Origin: Panax quinquefolius
Lineage: Eukaryota > Streptophyta > Magnoliopsida > Apiales > Araliaceae
Direction of reading: 5' to 3'
Length of the DNA: 64,000 nucleotides
Assembly (NCBI GenBank): GCA_020205615.1
Contig: CM035161.1
Location: forward strand, 124,001-188,000
Made by a program: the position numbers and the translations under genes. This document shows positions 33,805 through 48,600 of the stretch, one piece after another. Each line of letters begins with the position of its first letter. Position 1 is the stretch's first letter. A model generated the notes under the pieces. The model was not told the origin of the DNA, did not search any database, and saw nothing but the letters and a program-made list of their open reading frames with translations.

Positions 33805-36800
33805 GTAAATACGTTTTTTTTTTTTTTCATTCGATTCCCATTTGTATTGTATTTCTTGGTTAGTCGTCGTCATCATCATCTCCCCCCTTGCTCATTTACC
33901 AGCCAAAGGTGCAAGTCGCTTCCAAGTAGCAATCAGCAAAGCAATTTCTTAAAATTTGCTTTCTTTTTTGTTTGTTATTATTGCATAGGTTCTTTGGAGT
34001 CTGGACACAAAACCCAGAAACTTAATTTGGAGGTTTCACCTCACAGAGCTGGTAAGTTTGGTTGTTGTCCTTTGGATTCCAATTGTTTGATTTCTTTAAT
34101 GCTGCCGTGCCTGTTTTTCTTCTTCTTCTGACAACGTGTCTTCTTTAAGTACTTTATTTATTTGTTAGTTAAACCTAACTTGTCAAAAAATAGACAATAA
34201 TACAAAATTAACCAAAAACTCAATTGAGTGGGTGTTTGAATTTGATCTAGTTTGTTCCTTTCTCACCTATTTCGACTTTGGCTCATACAGTTTCTGCAGT
34301 TAGATTGATGCGAATAGAGCTAGGTGGTGCTTTTGCTGATCTTTTGAATGAGAAAGGGAAAGGTTCAGGTGATAATGAAATGGGATATGTTGAAAGAACT
34401 CTCGGTTTTCGCACCCGTGATTTGGATGATAGAGATCTTAGATTGGTTTCCTCTCTCTTTCTTTCTCTCTCTCTGTCTGTATATACACACAACACACATA
34501 TGCGCACATATTCAATTTGTTTGTTACCCTTACTTATGATGAAGGCATTCAATATATTGTCGGAAGAGAGCTTAATGTATCAATTGAGGATCAGACTGTC
34601 TTTTATTATCCTCGATGAAATTGAAATAATTATAGGCTGTAGCACCTTCGATTTTAGGACTTGATCAATTTCAGTTTTGGCAAACAAATTAATTAATGGC
34701 AAGGTATGAATTTATGATTTAGTTCTGGCATTAAATTATTTAAAATAATTTGTTATATAGGTAACAGATATTGTTGGAGGTACCATTCGTTGGCGAAGAT
34801 ATCTTGATTACTTGATTCTATCGTTTTGCCATGACAAGAAGACTTTTAGTGGCATGGAACCTCTTCTATTACAGGTACATGGGTTCCATTATTAATAAGG
34901 CAGAACTCACGAAATCTCGGTGAAGCAAAAATTTTGTGGCTGTTTAATGATACATGGGCTTTTATTTTTTACTTACCCAGTTTTCAGAGTCTATGTGTTA
35001 AAATTTACACATTCGTTGCAGGAATGCGTGATACTTAAATTTATTTGTCTTTCTTTTTATGAGGATAACTACACTTTATAAAATTGTATAAGTTCTTACT
35101 TTTGAAGTGGATAATTTTGTGTCTAGATTCTTCGAATTGGTTTCTACGAGATTGTGAAGCTAGATATGCCTCCATATGCTGTTGTTGATGAGGTAAATTA
35201 ATCTGTATGGCGTTTTCTCATACTCCCTCTGTCCTGAAATGATAGTCCTATTTAATTTGGCGACTTTTCTCCAAAACACTAAGGTTTGCATTTAAAACTC
35301 TTGGACATAATTTTTCTTTCATAATATAACACATTTTACTCTTTAAAGTTAAATTGTGAAAATAAAATAATTTAAGAAAATTATGTCCAAGTGTTCAAAT
35401 ATAAGCCTTGATATTATACTTGGGAAGTATCACAAAATAAATAGGATCATTTCCGGATGGAGGGAGTATAATTTTTATTATTATTTTTGAATTAATTAGT
35501 GGAGAAATGGGGGCACTGGCGGAACCGGGGGGGCGGAGGGGGTCAATTGACCCCGGTATATATTTGTACTAGTAAGCCTATATTGTAAAAGATGTGTGAG
35601 AAAGAGAGAGATAGAGATTAATAATGAAGACTAACGAGGAAAAGAAATGAAAAGGCTGCTATTAAAAGGTTAGGAGTAAATCTGTGAAAAGTGACAGATA
35701 AGTGCATGATGAGCACATGCTTGGCGGTCAATAGATTAAGAATTTTGACAAATATAGAAAGTTGAATGGCAATAGACATGGAATTGACTCATTTCTCAAT
35801 AATATTAGAAAAATTGATATACTTGTTCGGATAAAATTGAATTGCTGTTACCTTAAAAATAATGTGTAAGATTGTAGTTGATTACAATTATTAGATTCAC
35901 TTATATGCACATATTATTTTATAAAGTATTATTATAAGAATTCTTTATAAATATAACAATACTTCTCATTTATTACCTATCCCAATATATATACATACAA
36001 TTATAATTAAGTTAAAAACTTTTACAATGACTCTTTAAGAAATTAAGATTTGTACTTTGAAAAAGAAACAAAGGAAAAAAGGTCTCTCTTCCGATATATA
36101 CCACTTGAACTACATCCATGGCATGTGCCTCATCTTCCGATGATATCCAGCCAGAGCACCGAGAATTATTTCTACTAGAAGACGTTACATCATTCAACGT
36201 AGAAAAATATTGCTACTAGGGAAAGGCGTAATTATAAATTTGTCAAAACCAGATCTGTTAATGGCTTGATATGGGGACAATTCTGTCCGAAAAGTTCTTT
36301 TTCTGTGTCCGCTAGTTGAACAAGCGTATGACGTAATTCGTTGTTATTGTCGTCTTCGGTTGCCGTCATTGTAACTCGTATTGTCGACGTCATGATTTTA
36401 TAAGTATATTTTGACTCCCCTCTCAAAAGTTTCTGGTTCCGCCACTGAATGGGTGTAGGTTTAACCGGTATTGTTATCTCATTAGTGGAGAAAGAGCTCG
36501 TTGTTATCTCAGGATGCATATAGAAAGTAATCTTGATCAACTTTACAGTTTGGTGATATGGTCAATTTCTTGGTTTAACTACAAGACAGTGTCAAGACAT
36601 TATCAGCAGCATTCCAGTAATCTCTATTTTATTAAGTCTAAACACTTGTGCCATCTGGTTGTTTTTGTAAATTTTTATTGCTATTGTGCAATAAAATCGT
36701 AGTAACTTTTATGATATGTTTTTTCTTTTTACTGTAAAATGTAGTAATCTTTCCCTGGGTTTTACATGCATAAATGCAGAATGTAGGGCTTGCAAAGGCT

Positions 36801-39800
36801 GCCCTTAGGCCTGGAGCTGGTAACATGGTCATTGGGATTCTCAGGAAGCTAGTGTTGCTCAAGGCATGTGCTGCACTTTTCTTTCCTATTTATTAGAAGA
36901 GTAATTAAGCCATAACTACAACGGTTTCACTGACTGCCTTAATCTTTTGGATGTGCAGGGAAAAAATTCCCTTCCTTCACCCAAATTGGAAGGTGATGAC
37001 CGTACGCAAGCACGTTCTCTTGCCATTCTTTATTCTCATCCAGTTGTAAGTTTTTTATTTTTTGCCTTTTTTTCCTTCTATTTTGCAAAGGTTGGAATAT
37101 AGTATGGGTTAAGTAATTTTGACATTCGATTATGTTCAAGGCAACGTTTACAGTCGTGCCAAACTAAGTTTTCCCCTCTTCCAAAGAAGCCAATGCATTT
37201 AACTCAATATACCTGATATAGTTTCATCTTTCATTTACTGAAGATCATATGGCGACATAGCATTCAATGTGAAGTTCTTCCCCTCATTCCTTTTCTCTTG
37301 GACATCTCACTTTTTTTTTCCTTCTAAAATGAGTATAATTAGCAATAGGCTTAAGTTTTGTGCTATTGTATGCTTCATAAACAGTATTCCTACATGTAAC
37401 TAAGTCATGTCTACGATGGAGTTACACTTGGACATTGTTATTAAGCTCGTCCATGTAGTCAGACCTGGGTTACTTAGGAGGTGTCGTCAGATTTGAACTT
37501 GATGGAATTTGCTGGATGTTTCAACTATTTAACTATGGTTATGTTCCTTCACTAATAGTATTTTGGTTGAATGTTGAGGAAACTGTGATCAATTTCCTCT
37601 GCAATGGTAACATCTTTTGAAGGTTTTAATATAATCAAGCAATCTTGAAGATCATTGACAAGCCTGTTTCAGATTGTGATGGAGAAAAAGTTTTATTATC
37701 ATACATTCTATTGCTAAGTTTGAGGTATCCATCTGACTTTCCTTGCTCAATGTTAGGGGTTGATAAGGTGTTCTAAACCTCTATATTATCTGGAAATGTT
37801 TTGGTCTATAAAACATCCACAATATCATTTTCAACTCTCACCAACGTCTATATTGAGACGAGAACCTTGGTACAATCGATCAAACAATGAAATCAGCGTT
37901 AAATGGAACACCAACGATGCCTAAACCCCGTGTTTATGTTGAAATAGGAACCTCGACACAATCGACGATTGATGCAGTAGAAGATGCCACACACAACTAT
38001 GTATTGTTGTATGATAAGTCAAATTGAATCTCAAAGAATTAACTAAGGAATTAGTTTAGGAATTCTTCAAATAACCAAAAGTAGAGAATAATCTCACAAG
38101 TTATTAAATCTGAATAATATTGAATGTTATTTTTTTGTCCATTACACCAATAAGCCCTTAAATAATCATAATTTAAAACCCTAGAATCTTATAAGGAATC
38201 AATAAATTGTTTTGGAAATAAAGTCATATCTAAAAGTATCCTAAAAACATTAGAATTATTAAAGATATGAAAATTTCCTAAAATATATGAAAGAAATCTA
38301 GTCAAAAACGTGTTGCCTCGTAAAACGTGTCCGACTTGTTAGACGCCCGTGGCCGCGTCCATAGTCTTAGCTCAAACTGCGGCCAAGGCTGCGCGCTTAT
38401 ACTCTAGCAAAGTGTATTTGATGGCTTGGCGCGGGGTGCTCCACTTAAGCGACGACGGCGTGGTCGGGTCGCCGATCCAAATTGAGGCGCTATTGTTCTC
38501 GCAAGACAGTTCGACGCAGAGAGCGCGGCGCTACCATTACAGATTATATCATACGGGGAGTGCTTGGATGACGAAGCTCGAAACCCTTGGCTTGGATCCA
38601 AAACTTCTTATCACATTGATGAGTTTAGACTCCAACTCTAATGTCTTCAAATTCACTCCATCACTCCAAGCTCCTTGAATAAATCCGTTAATTTCTTTCT
38701 TGAAGCGTTTAACTAGTCCTCTTGTGACGGGTCCTACGGGAACTGCACCGGATCCGATCCATGAGCTCCGTTTGAATGCTGGCTAAGCATGTCCTTATCA
38801 TTCCTCTCCTCTTGAAAAAGATTTGCCCCCAAATCATCACCTACATTAAATAGACTTAGACCAGTAACATTAAAGGTTGCACTAACATTATACTCACCAG
38901 GTAAATCCAATTTGTAGGCATTTTTGTTAGTGCGCTCAAGAACTTGAAATGGTCCATCTCCTCGTGGAAGTAATTTCGATCGTCTTTGAGCCGAAAACCT
39001 TTCTTTTCGCATATGTAACCACACCCAATCTCCCGGTTCAAAGATAACTTGACGCCGACCCTTGTTGGCCTGTTTAGCATATTGTTCCATCCTCCTTTCA
39101 ATGTTGAGTCTCACCTTCTCATGTATTTGCTTGACAAATTCAGACTTTTTCTTTCCATCCATGTTAGTAAACTCAGAAACAGGTAACAATGATAAATCCA
39201 ATGGTGTTAAAGGATTAAAATCATAAACAATTACAAATGGTGAAAATTTAGTAGCAGAATGAACATCTATTATATGCAAACTCAACATGTGGTAGACACT
39301 CTTCCCAATGACCGATATTCTTTTTAATAATAGCTCGTAACAATGCAGACAATGTTATAAAAGGCGCTAGGCGGGAGGCGGTCGGTCAGGGGCCTAGGCG
39401 AGATTTTTTTATTTTAAGTCGATTTTAATATTTTATCTTACATTTATTCCAACAAAACAATAATATAAAGCAAAAAAATCTATAATAAAGATAATAAAGA
39501 TCTTTGCTTAAAGTTTAAAATCATATTCATATTGCCAATGTCAAAGTTCAAACACAAATATGCAGTTGTTGAAAGTTCAAACATATCTTTAACGTATTAG
39601 TTTTATTCATATACAAGATTGTTATTAAATAATAAAATTTAAAATTTCAAGAATTCAATTCAATATTAAAGCTTAAGGAACTAAATATAAATTTAAAATT
39701 ATATTGAATTAAACTAAATATTACAAATGTATAATCATTTATATAATTTGAAGTTGGTACAAGTTCAAAAAATTACAACTATAATAAAATTATCCATTTT

Positions 39801-42800
39801 GACTTGATATTGTTTACTTCTTGTTGTGATTTGATATGTTACAACATGCATTATGAATATGGTAAATCATCAGAAAAATAAATATATCAAGATCTGGTTT
39901 GGGTAATTATTAAAATAAAAAAAACTCTCCGCCTAGACCCCGCATAGCCTGCCTAATTTCCTGGAGGGATTTTTTTGCTGTCTTGGGCCTAGGTGAGGCA
40001 CCAGGGGGGCCTAGCGCCTAGGCGGGACCTAGGCGGACCTAGGCGTGGATTTTTAGAACTGAATGCAGATAAGGTCCTATTTACTACTTCAGTTTGACTA
40101 TCAGTTTGTGGGTGACAAGTAGTAGAAAATAACAGTTTTGTTCCCAACTTACACCACAAAGTCTTCCCAAAATAGCTTAAGAACTTAACTTCTCGATCAG
40201 AAACAATTGTTCTAGGCGTACCATGCAATCGAATAATTTCCCTAAAGAACAAATCAGCTATATGGGATGCATCATCAGTTTTGTGACATGGAATAAAGTG
40301 TGCCATCTTTGAAAATCTATCCACAATCACAAATATAGAATCAATACCATGATTAGACCTAGGTAAACCTAACACAAAATCCATTGATATGTCAATCCAA
40401 GGTTCATTAGGTATAGGCAATAGTGTATACAATCCATGGAGTTGAACACGAGATTTAGACTGTCGACAAATAATGCATCTATCTCAAATTTTGTCAACAT
40501 CTCGTTTCCTATGAGGCCAATAAAAATATTATTTTAAAACAACCAAAGTTTTATCAACAACAAAGTGTCCCATCAAACCACTCCCATGTGATTCTCTAAC
40601 CAACAACTCATGCAAAGAACATGCAGGTATACACAGTTTATTCTCACGAAACAAAAACACATCTATTTTAAAGTATTTACCTACAACATTCTTTTCACAA
40701 GTTTTAAATTCTTCACCGAAATCAAGGTCATTAGTATATAAATCTTTGATTCATTCAAAACCAAGTAATTTTGAATCAAGAGTATTTATCAAAACATACC
40801 TTCGAGACAAAGCATCCGCAACGACATTTTCTTTACCCTGCTTGTATCAAATGACATATGAAAATATCTCAATAAACTCCATCCATTGCGCATGTCTTTT
40901 GTTCAACTTGTGTTGTTCCTTCAAGTATTTCAATAACTCATGATCGGTATGGATCACGAACTCCTTGGGCTACAAGTAGTGTTGCCATGTCTCTAATGTT
41001 CTAACCAATGCGTATAACTCCTTGTCGTAAGTAGGATAGTTCAAAGCTGCCCCACTCAATTTCTCGCTGAAATACGCTACTGGTTTTTATTCTTGCATCA
41101 AAACAGCTCCAATCCTTAAACCTGAAGCATCACACTCAATCTCAAAAGTTTTAGTAAAGTTAGGCAAAATAAGTAAAGGAACATTTGTCAATTTATCCTT
41201 AATCAAATTAAATGTTTTTACCTGTTCATCACTCCACTTAAAGCCCACACTTTTCTTGATGACCTCGGTCAATTGTGTTGTAATCTCACTAAAATTCCAA
41301 ACAAAGCGTCAGTAGAAACTTGCGAGTCCATGAAAACTTCGCACTTGACTCACATTTGTAGGACTTGGCCAATCTCGGATTGCACGTATCTTCTCCTCAT
41401 CAACTTGGACTCCCTGTGAACTCACAACAAAGCCAAGAAAAACAATTCTATCCGAACAAAACGTGCATTTTTCCATGTTAGCAAATAACTTTTTTTTCCC
41501 AAGTAATCTAAAACAGATTTTAAATGCAAAACATTCTCTTCCAAGTTTTTGCTATAAATGAGAATATCATCAAAGTAAACCACAAATTTGCCAATGAATG
41601 GACGCAACACATGATTCATTAATTGCATGAATGTACTAGGTGCATTAGTTAACCAAAAGGTAACACTAACCACTCATACAAACCATATTTCGTTTTAAAC
41701 GCAGTTTTCCATTCATCACCCTCTTGCATTCTAATTTGATGATAACCACTTTTTAAATCAAAATTTTAAAATATGCAAGACCCATGTAATTTATCTTACA
41801 TGTCATCTAAACGAGGAATGAGGTGTCGATATTTTACCGTGATATTATTTACTGCTCAACAATCGATGCACATCCTCCATTTTCCATCTTTCTTTGGCAC
41901 TAGAATCACCGGAATTGCACATAGGCTCATATTTTCCCTCACGAACCATTTTCCCATCAGCTCGTCAACTTGTCTTTGTAACTCCTTTCTCTCCTCGGGA
42001 TTACTCCGATAAGCCGGACAGTTTGGAATGGTCGCACCGGGAACAAAATCAATTTGATGCTTAATTCACTGAATAGGTGGTAGTCCTTGAGGAAGCTCCT
42101 CAGAAAATACATCTTTGAAATCCTGTAGAAAAGAAGAAACAACACTATGCAACAAATCATTAGCGTTAGTATTCAAAAGTGCTTCTTTATACCGAAGTAA
42201 AATCATAGACTGTTTAGAAATCAAAGCTCGCCTCACATCACTTTTTTTTGCAAATATATTTGTTTTCTTTTCTTTTTCTCTTTCTCTTTCTTTTTCTCTC
42301 TTGTTTTTCTCTTGATATTTCTTTTCCCCATTTTCTTTTTTTGATCATGGTCTTTTTGTAAATAAATTTGATCCTTATGCACCTGTTGTGGCGATAAAGG
42401 ACACAATGTGACTTTCCTTTTATTGTGTACAAAAGAGTATTCATTGGTGAAGTCGTCGTGCTTCACACGCCTATCAAATTTCTACGGTCTACCAAGTAGT
42501 AAATGGTCAGTTTGCATCGGAACCACATCACATAACACCTCATCTACATATCTCCCAATGGTGAATGGTACCAACGCCTGCTTTGTCACTCTCACATCTC
42601 CACTTTCATTAAGCCATAGCAATCTATACGGCTGAGGATGTTTGGTTGTTGACAATCCTAGTTTCTCCACAATAGTTGTACGTGCCACATTGGTGCAACT
42701 CCCACCATCAATTACCATGCAATAAATTTTTCCTTGCACAAAATACATAGTGTGAAACAAATTCTCATGTTGCTCTAAACTTTCCTCCTTCACTTTCACA

Positions 42801-45621
42801 CTAAGCGCTCTCCTTGTAACCAACATCTTGCCATGCATAGAAACCTCCCGATCATCAATCTCCTCTAATGGTGGCATAGAATCGGTGTCACTATCTTCTC
42901 CCTCGGTTTCCACCTCTCCATTGTCAAGCAACAACATAGTTCTCTGATTTGGACATTGACTAGAAATATTCCCCCTGCCTTGACATTTAAAGCAAACAAT
43001 ATCTCGATTGCGACTAAAAGAAGATTCAGTTTTAACCTTGTTTCCCCCGATTAGTCACATCGGGTTTGAATTCCACTTTAGGTTTATTTGCAACTGACTT
43101 TTCCTCCCGCTTTGCAGTATTAGATTTCCATGATGACCCTATTGTAGAATTCGATCGTTAGCTACCTCTCCTTTTAAGCTGTTTCTCAATCTTGATAGCC
43201 ATGTGGACCATATCCCCCAATTTCACATAATGTTGTCGTTCTACTAAGTCTGTTATATCCCAATTTAGCCATGCTGAAAATCGTGCAATTGTTGCCTCAC
43301 TATCCTCATCCATATTAGCTCTAGCCATCAATGTCTCCATCTCCTTGAAGTATTCATCTACACTTCGACTTCTCTGTTTCAAATTTTGCAAACTCTGAAA
43401 CAAATCCCGATGGTAGTGACTCGGTACGAATCTCTTTTTCATCACTGTCTTCATCTCCGCCTGCTAGTAATCAACTGATCCCATCAAGTGACTGCATAAT
43501 CTAAAAATTCGGTAACGGCTAACATGACTTTCTTGAGATTTGAATAATTGTGACAGTCAAATAACCATTCTATCTTCTTTTCCCATTCTAAGTAGGCCTC
43601 CGGATCACTCCTCCCTTGGAAAGCTGGGATTTTCATTTTAATGCTATTCACATTATCATCTGCCCTATTCCGACCTTCCCTCTTTCTAGGACCTCTTGGC
43701 ATTTGATGTAGAAAACTAGATTCACGATCTTCATCCTCGCTGAATTCCCCCTCGAAGTAATTTTCCTCCATTTTAGTTTCTCGTTGTTGTGTTCTCCCCT
43801 TTTGTTGTGCTCCATGAGGTTTCTGGGATGATCCTCCTCGGGTCTCTGATCTGATCAAGTCGTTCATTCATCATCTCCCACCTTCGATTCCACTCCTTAT
43901 TCATGGTTTCTAACATAAATTTCATGTCTAAAGTTGTGGAAGATTGCTCTTCAAAAGTCCATTTATCTTTGGAGTTAGACATATTTCCTGCAAAATAAGG
44001 GTTAGTAGAAAACAGTTTCCTCACCACTCCCTTACGTGTTTCGCTCGAATCAATGATTTCACTCGTGTATTCACTCAATTAATGGCTTTTACCCTCAATT
44101 AATCTCACTACTGAGCCTCTTACCTCTAAATATTCTTTCAATGCGAAATTTCTCAGTCTACCAATCAATTCAAAAATAATTTATCATGAACAAAATATAG
44201 AAGGTATGAAATCTCACAATAGCATGCAATCAACAATAATTTAAAATTCGGAAAATTTTCTATACTTTTTATTTTATTTTATTTTTACTCAACAATTTTT
44301 AAGAGAAATTTAAAGGATAAGTAACTCGCTAGAACTTAGCTTTGATACCAAATGATAGACTCCACGGCACGCTTGCGTGAGGTGGTCGTCACCCGGATCG
44401 TTTCTAGCACAGTTGATAGAGTGGAACTCTCTCGACACCTTCAACCCAACGTTTATATTGAGATGAGAACCTTGGTACAATTGATCAAGCAATAAAATCA
44501 GCGTTAAATGGAATACCAACGACGCCTAAACCCCGTGTTTATGTTGAAACTAGAACCTCGGAACAATCAACGATTGAATTGTTGTATGATAAGTCAAATT
44601 GAATTTCAAAGAATTAACTTAAGAATTCTTCAAAGAACCAAAAGTAGAGAATAATCTCACAAGTAATTAAATCTGAATAATATTGAATGTTATTTTTTTG
44701 TCCATTACACCAGTAAGCCCTTAAATAATCATAACTTGAAACCCTAGAATCCTATAAGGAATCAATAAATTGTATTGGAAAAAAGTCGTATCTAAAAGTA
44801 TCCTAAAAACATTAGAATTATTAAATATATGAAAATTTCCTAAAATATATGAAAGAAATCTAGTCAAATAAGGAAAATCTGGTCAAAAACGCATTATCTA
44901 GTAAAACATGTCCGACTTGTCGGACGCCCGGCGCGGAGCGCGCCGTCCCAGGCCTCGGTGTAGGGCGCGCTACCCTAACAATGTCTTTGATGGCTTGGCG
45001 CGACGACATGGCGCGAGGCGCGCCGATCCTGCGCGAGGCGCACTGAGTCCGTTAATTCCTTCCTTGAAGCGTTTAGCTCGTCCTCTCGTGACGGGTCCTA
45101 CGAGAACTTTCACCGGATCCGAATCATGAGCTCCATTTGAATTCCGGCTAAGCATGTCCTCATCATGTACCTTCTTAAAAAAGTCAAACAAAGGTCAGCT
45201 TTGAATATTCTATTATACAATATCTAATAAGTACCATTTAACAGTTGAACTGTAAATTCATGGGTCCATGTAGGGCCATCAATTATTAACTTACTCAACT
45301 ATAGAGGGGGAATCGAGAAAGGATATATATATATATATATATATATCCATAGTTGGATGGGAGGCTATAACCTTCCAACCCATCTTGGATTGTCCAGACG
45401 GGGTAACCCGTCCACCCAACAGTTATTAGGATGGCCACAAATTGTTGTGAGGACAGTGGTCCCATTAGAATAAATCCATATTTCTAATTCTTAGTTTCTT
45501 ATAAAACTATGTTACCAATTCTAGTATCTGATTTGGATAAATAAATAATAAAAGTTGACCTAACGTAGGAAAAATAGCAGGTTGAACCAAAAAAAGGAAG
45601 ACAAACCAAATTGTCTATTTA

Positions 45622-45653
<32 letters not shown>

Positions 45654-48600
45654 TTACACCATTCTCATCATTTTCTTAAAATGCGTGAAATTTCAACAAA
45701 GACATCTAAATGTCATGTAGTAGTAGTTTCTGATGGTGCTTCATTTTACAGGTTAATGTAGTCTAAACTTTACAATTCATTAAGTTTCAAATACAAGGAG
45801 GGTCTCGGTAGATAATTATAATTGCACTGTTTTCTCATGCTCTAATTTGTCAAACACTTCTCGTTTTCTACAATTTTTAGTGGATGGTGAGACGATGGAC
45901 AAAATATTTTGGACGTGAAGAAGCTATTAAGCTGATGATGTGGAATAACAATGTTCCCAGCTTCAGCCTGAGGTTTTGATTACAATTTTCTTTCTTTTAG
46001 TATTGATATTGAATGATCTTGTACTGATTGTCTTGTAACTAATGATGCTTGCCTCAGGGCAAATAGTGGAAAAGGTTTTAAAAGAGCTGACCTTGAGTTA
46101 CAACTCAAAACTTTGAAGGTGCCTTGGAATCTCTCTATTTCCTCAGAATGTTCATTTAATTACATTAATAAAAAAAGTGTTTCAGTCATTATTTAACACT
46201 GTTCTGGGATATCTGCTCTCTCTCTACCCTCTTTCAATGCACACACAAACACAGGCAGAGTCGTGGACTTGATATACTATTGCAAATGTCATACTTTTCC
46301 CTACTGACATGTATTTCTGCTTTGTATTAAGTTGTCATGGGATATAAGCCTGTGTTTACAGTGTTTTTTCCCATGTGATCTCAGGTCCCCCATGAACTAT
46401 CTCCTAACCTGGATGATTTTGTTCGTATCAGAACCGGCATGCAGGTATGATATTTACATAATTGTTTTAAGCATATTTGAACCTATTGTGCATTTAAAAG
46501 GACATGACATCATACCTTTAACTCAAGTAGCTCTCCAGTTTGAACCTCCGCTTTTTCGGTCAACAAGTTGTGAAAAGCAAAAAATGTAGAGTTATTGCTT
46601 CTGCATGAGACATGATCATAGTGCAAGGAAGAGTAGATTAACAAAATATTATAGAAATTACAAAGAAGGTAGGTCTCTTGTACCCGGCTGGAGGATTATC
46701 TTATGTAGGTGCAGCCTGTGAGAAAGTAATCAGAGCCTTCTTTAAAAATAAGCAACAAGATCCATTTATCAGCTCCTTTATATCTTTATTCCTTATTTAT
46801 TATTTTTCTGTAATTTTTGGGTGGGTTGGGTTAAGTGTTAGCCGTGTGAAGGGAGAGACCTAAAAGACTCCCTTCAAGCATCTTACGGAGTCCTGATTAT
46901 TCTTACTTCCTTTCAGATAGTCATACGATTTGGCTATTGAAAGAAGGTTTATGTTCAGTCCAGGATGAGAGTGCAGGTTAATTTTCATCCCCCCGCCCCG
47001 CGTTCTTCATCAAATTTCATTTGGGTGCATCTTGAAATGTAAATTGTCATGAAATTTTGGTGTAATGTGTTCCCCTTGTGGAATATAAGCTTATCTTGTC
47101 AAGGAGTCAGTAGTATGATCTTCCAAGCAATAGAATCTGAAGTTAGATGATCAACCTGCCTTGACCCAGATATATTGTTTAATGCGAGGCTGTTTATGTT
47201 TTTCACTTGCCCTGTTGAGTTTAAAGTGCTTCCATTTGTGTATAATTTTAATCTATGTTGGATATAATTTCTGCAAAATTCCTTGTGGTCACCTCACTCT
47301 CAAAAGCAGCACTTTTATATATCTTTCTAATGCCTATAAAAATCCGTTTGACCAACCAAACAAAAGGAACGTGACTATAATATGAGGATATGAGTTTTTG
47401 ACCTTGCGGTTACCCTTTATAAGTGCAGATTAGACAGGAAAAGGGTTACTTTAGACAGGACATAGTTGCTTCCTTTTTCATGCTGATTCATTAGTCTTTC
47501 TTCTTATTTTCTTATGATCTTAGGTGTTAGTAGATAAGGCGGTAAATCGAACCAAACGGTTCGGGCTCGACTCGAAAAAATGTGAGCGAGATTCGGATTA
47601 GTTAATAATATGATCCAATTTGAGCAAAAAAATAATTCGAATAAAAATATGAATAGAATCTGAGCAAGTTTATACTCGACTCGTTTATGATTTAAACTAC
47701 TCGACTTTTTTTATTATAACTCGATACATACTTCTAATATATATTAGAGTAGATACTCGATACTCTTATAATATGTACAAAGTTAAATAAAATTAGGATA
47801 ATTAGTTATTATTATTTTTTTAATTTTTATTGTAATTTATATTTGTAAAGTATAATTGTAAATTTATTTTCTCATTTCGAAGTAAAATAATAAGTTCAAT
47901 TTATAATTATATGTATTATAAAGCTAGTCACTATGTGGAGACTCGAATTTGAGATTGAATTCAAAACTCGCGAGTAGTTTGAATATAATTTGATCCGAGT
48001 CGGATCAAATTCGAGTAATGAATATTTAAACCAAGTCGAATCTGAGCAAGTTTTTTCAAATACAATTCGAATCAGAGTCGAAATCGAGTATGGATTTAAC
48101 TTTTCGAGTCGAATCCGACCAGCTCTCTTTTCGATTCAGTTCGACTCGTTTACACCCCTAATAGTAGAGCTTAACTTAATTTTGGTGCAGGTTTGGTAGT
48201 TTCTGTTCTGGATCCACAGCCTGGTGAGAGCATTGTTGATTGTTGTGCTGCTCCTGGAGGAAAGACTCTCTTCATTGCATCCCTTATGAATGGCCAAGGT
48301 AATTTTTGAACAAATGGAAGCTCTAGTTGGCTGTTTAAGTTTTAACTTTTTTTTAAAGTAGTCTTATCATGTGAGTGGGCTACAGATTTTTTTTTTTATA
48401 GATATCATCTTTTTCTTCTAGAGAATGCAGTAAATTAAAATATCATTTCTTCACCATAATTTTTAATTTTTGCCTACTGAATGATGTATGAAAAGATTCC
48501 TTGTGTCACTCTCATACAGAGATGACTAGGTAAAACTCAAGTAAGTTGTTTGGATAGGCATTTATTTAATCGATATGTATTTTTTAAAATTATTATGTTA

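Larger units (their letters stand above)
37836..45195 (-). mobile_element. Decayed Ty3/gypsy element D in intron 7
   Basis: About 7.4 kb in minus orientation: right LTR (5'), PBS, gag, protease, RT, RNase H, integrase, then left LTR (3'). Both LTRs share the block around CCTAAACCCCGTGTTTATG. The left LTR lacks its outer ~90 bp. Outside the right LTR there is an additional copy of the pol C-terminus. No target duplication can be defined. The group differs from A/B: protease motif [11 protein letters not shown] and a pol tail with [12 protein letters not shown]. Confidence 0.85.

Noticed and set aside
36232..36540. 102-codon minus-strand ORF as a possible gene
   Set aside because: It overlaps the right end of the hAT-like element and has no family signature.
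38349..38678. 109-codon plus-strand ORF as a gene
   Set aside because: It is the antisense shadow of the element D pol tail and LTR. Its composition follows GC-rich LTR sequence.
42233..42466. Lysine/arginine-rich minus-strand ORFs
   Set aside because: Products of a polypyrimidine tract within element D. No domain.
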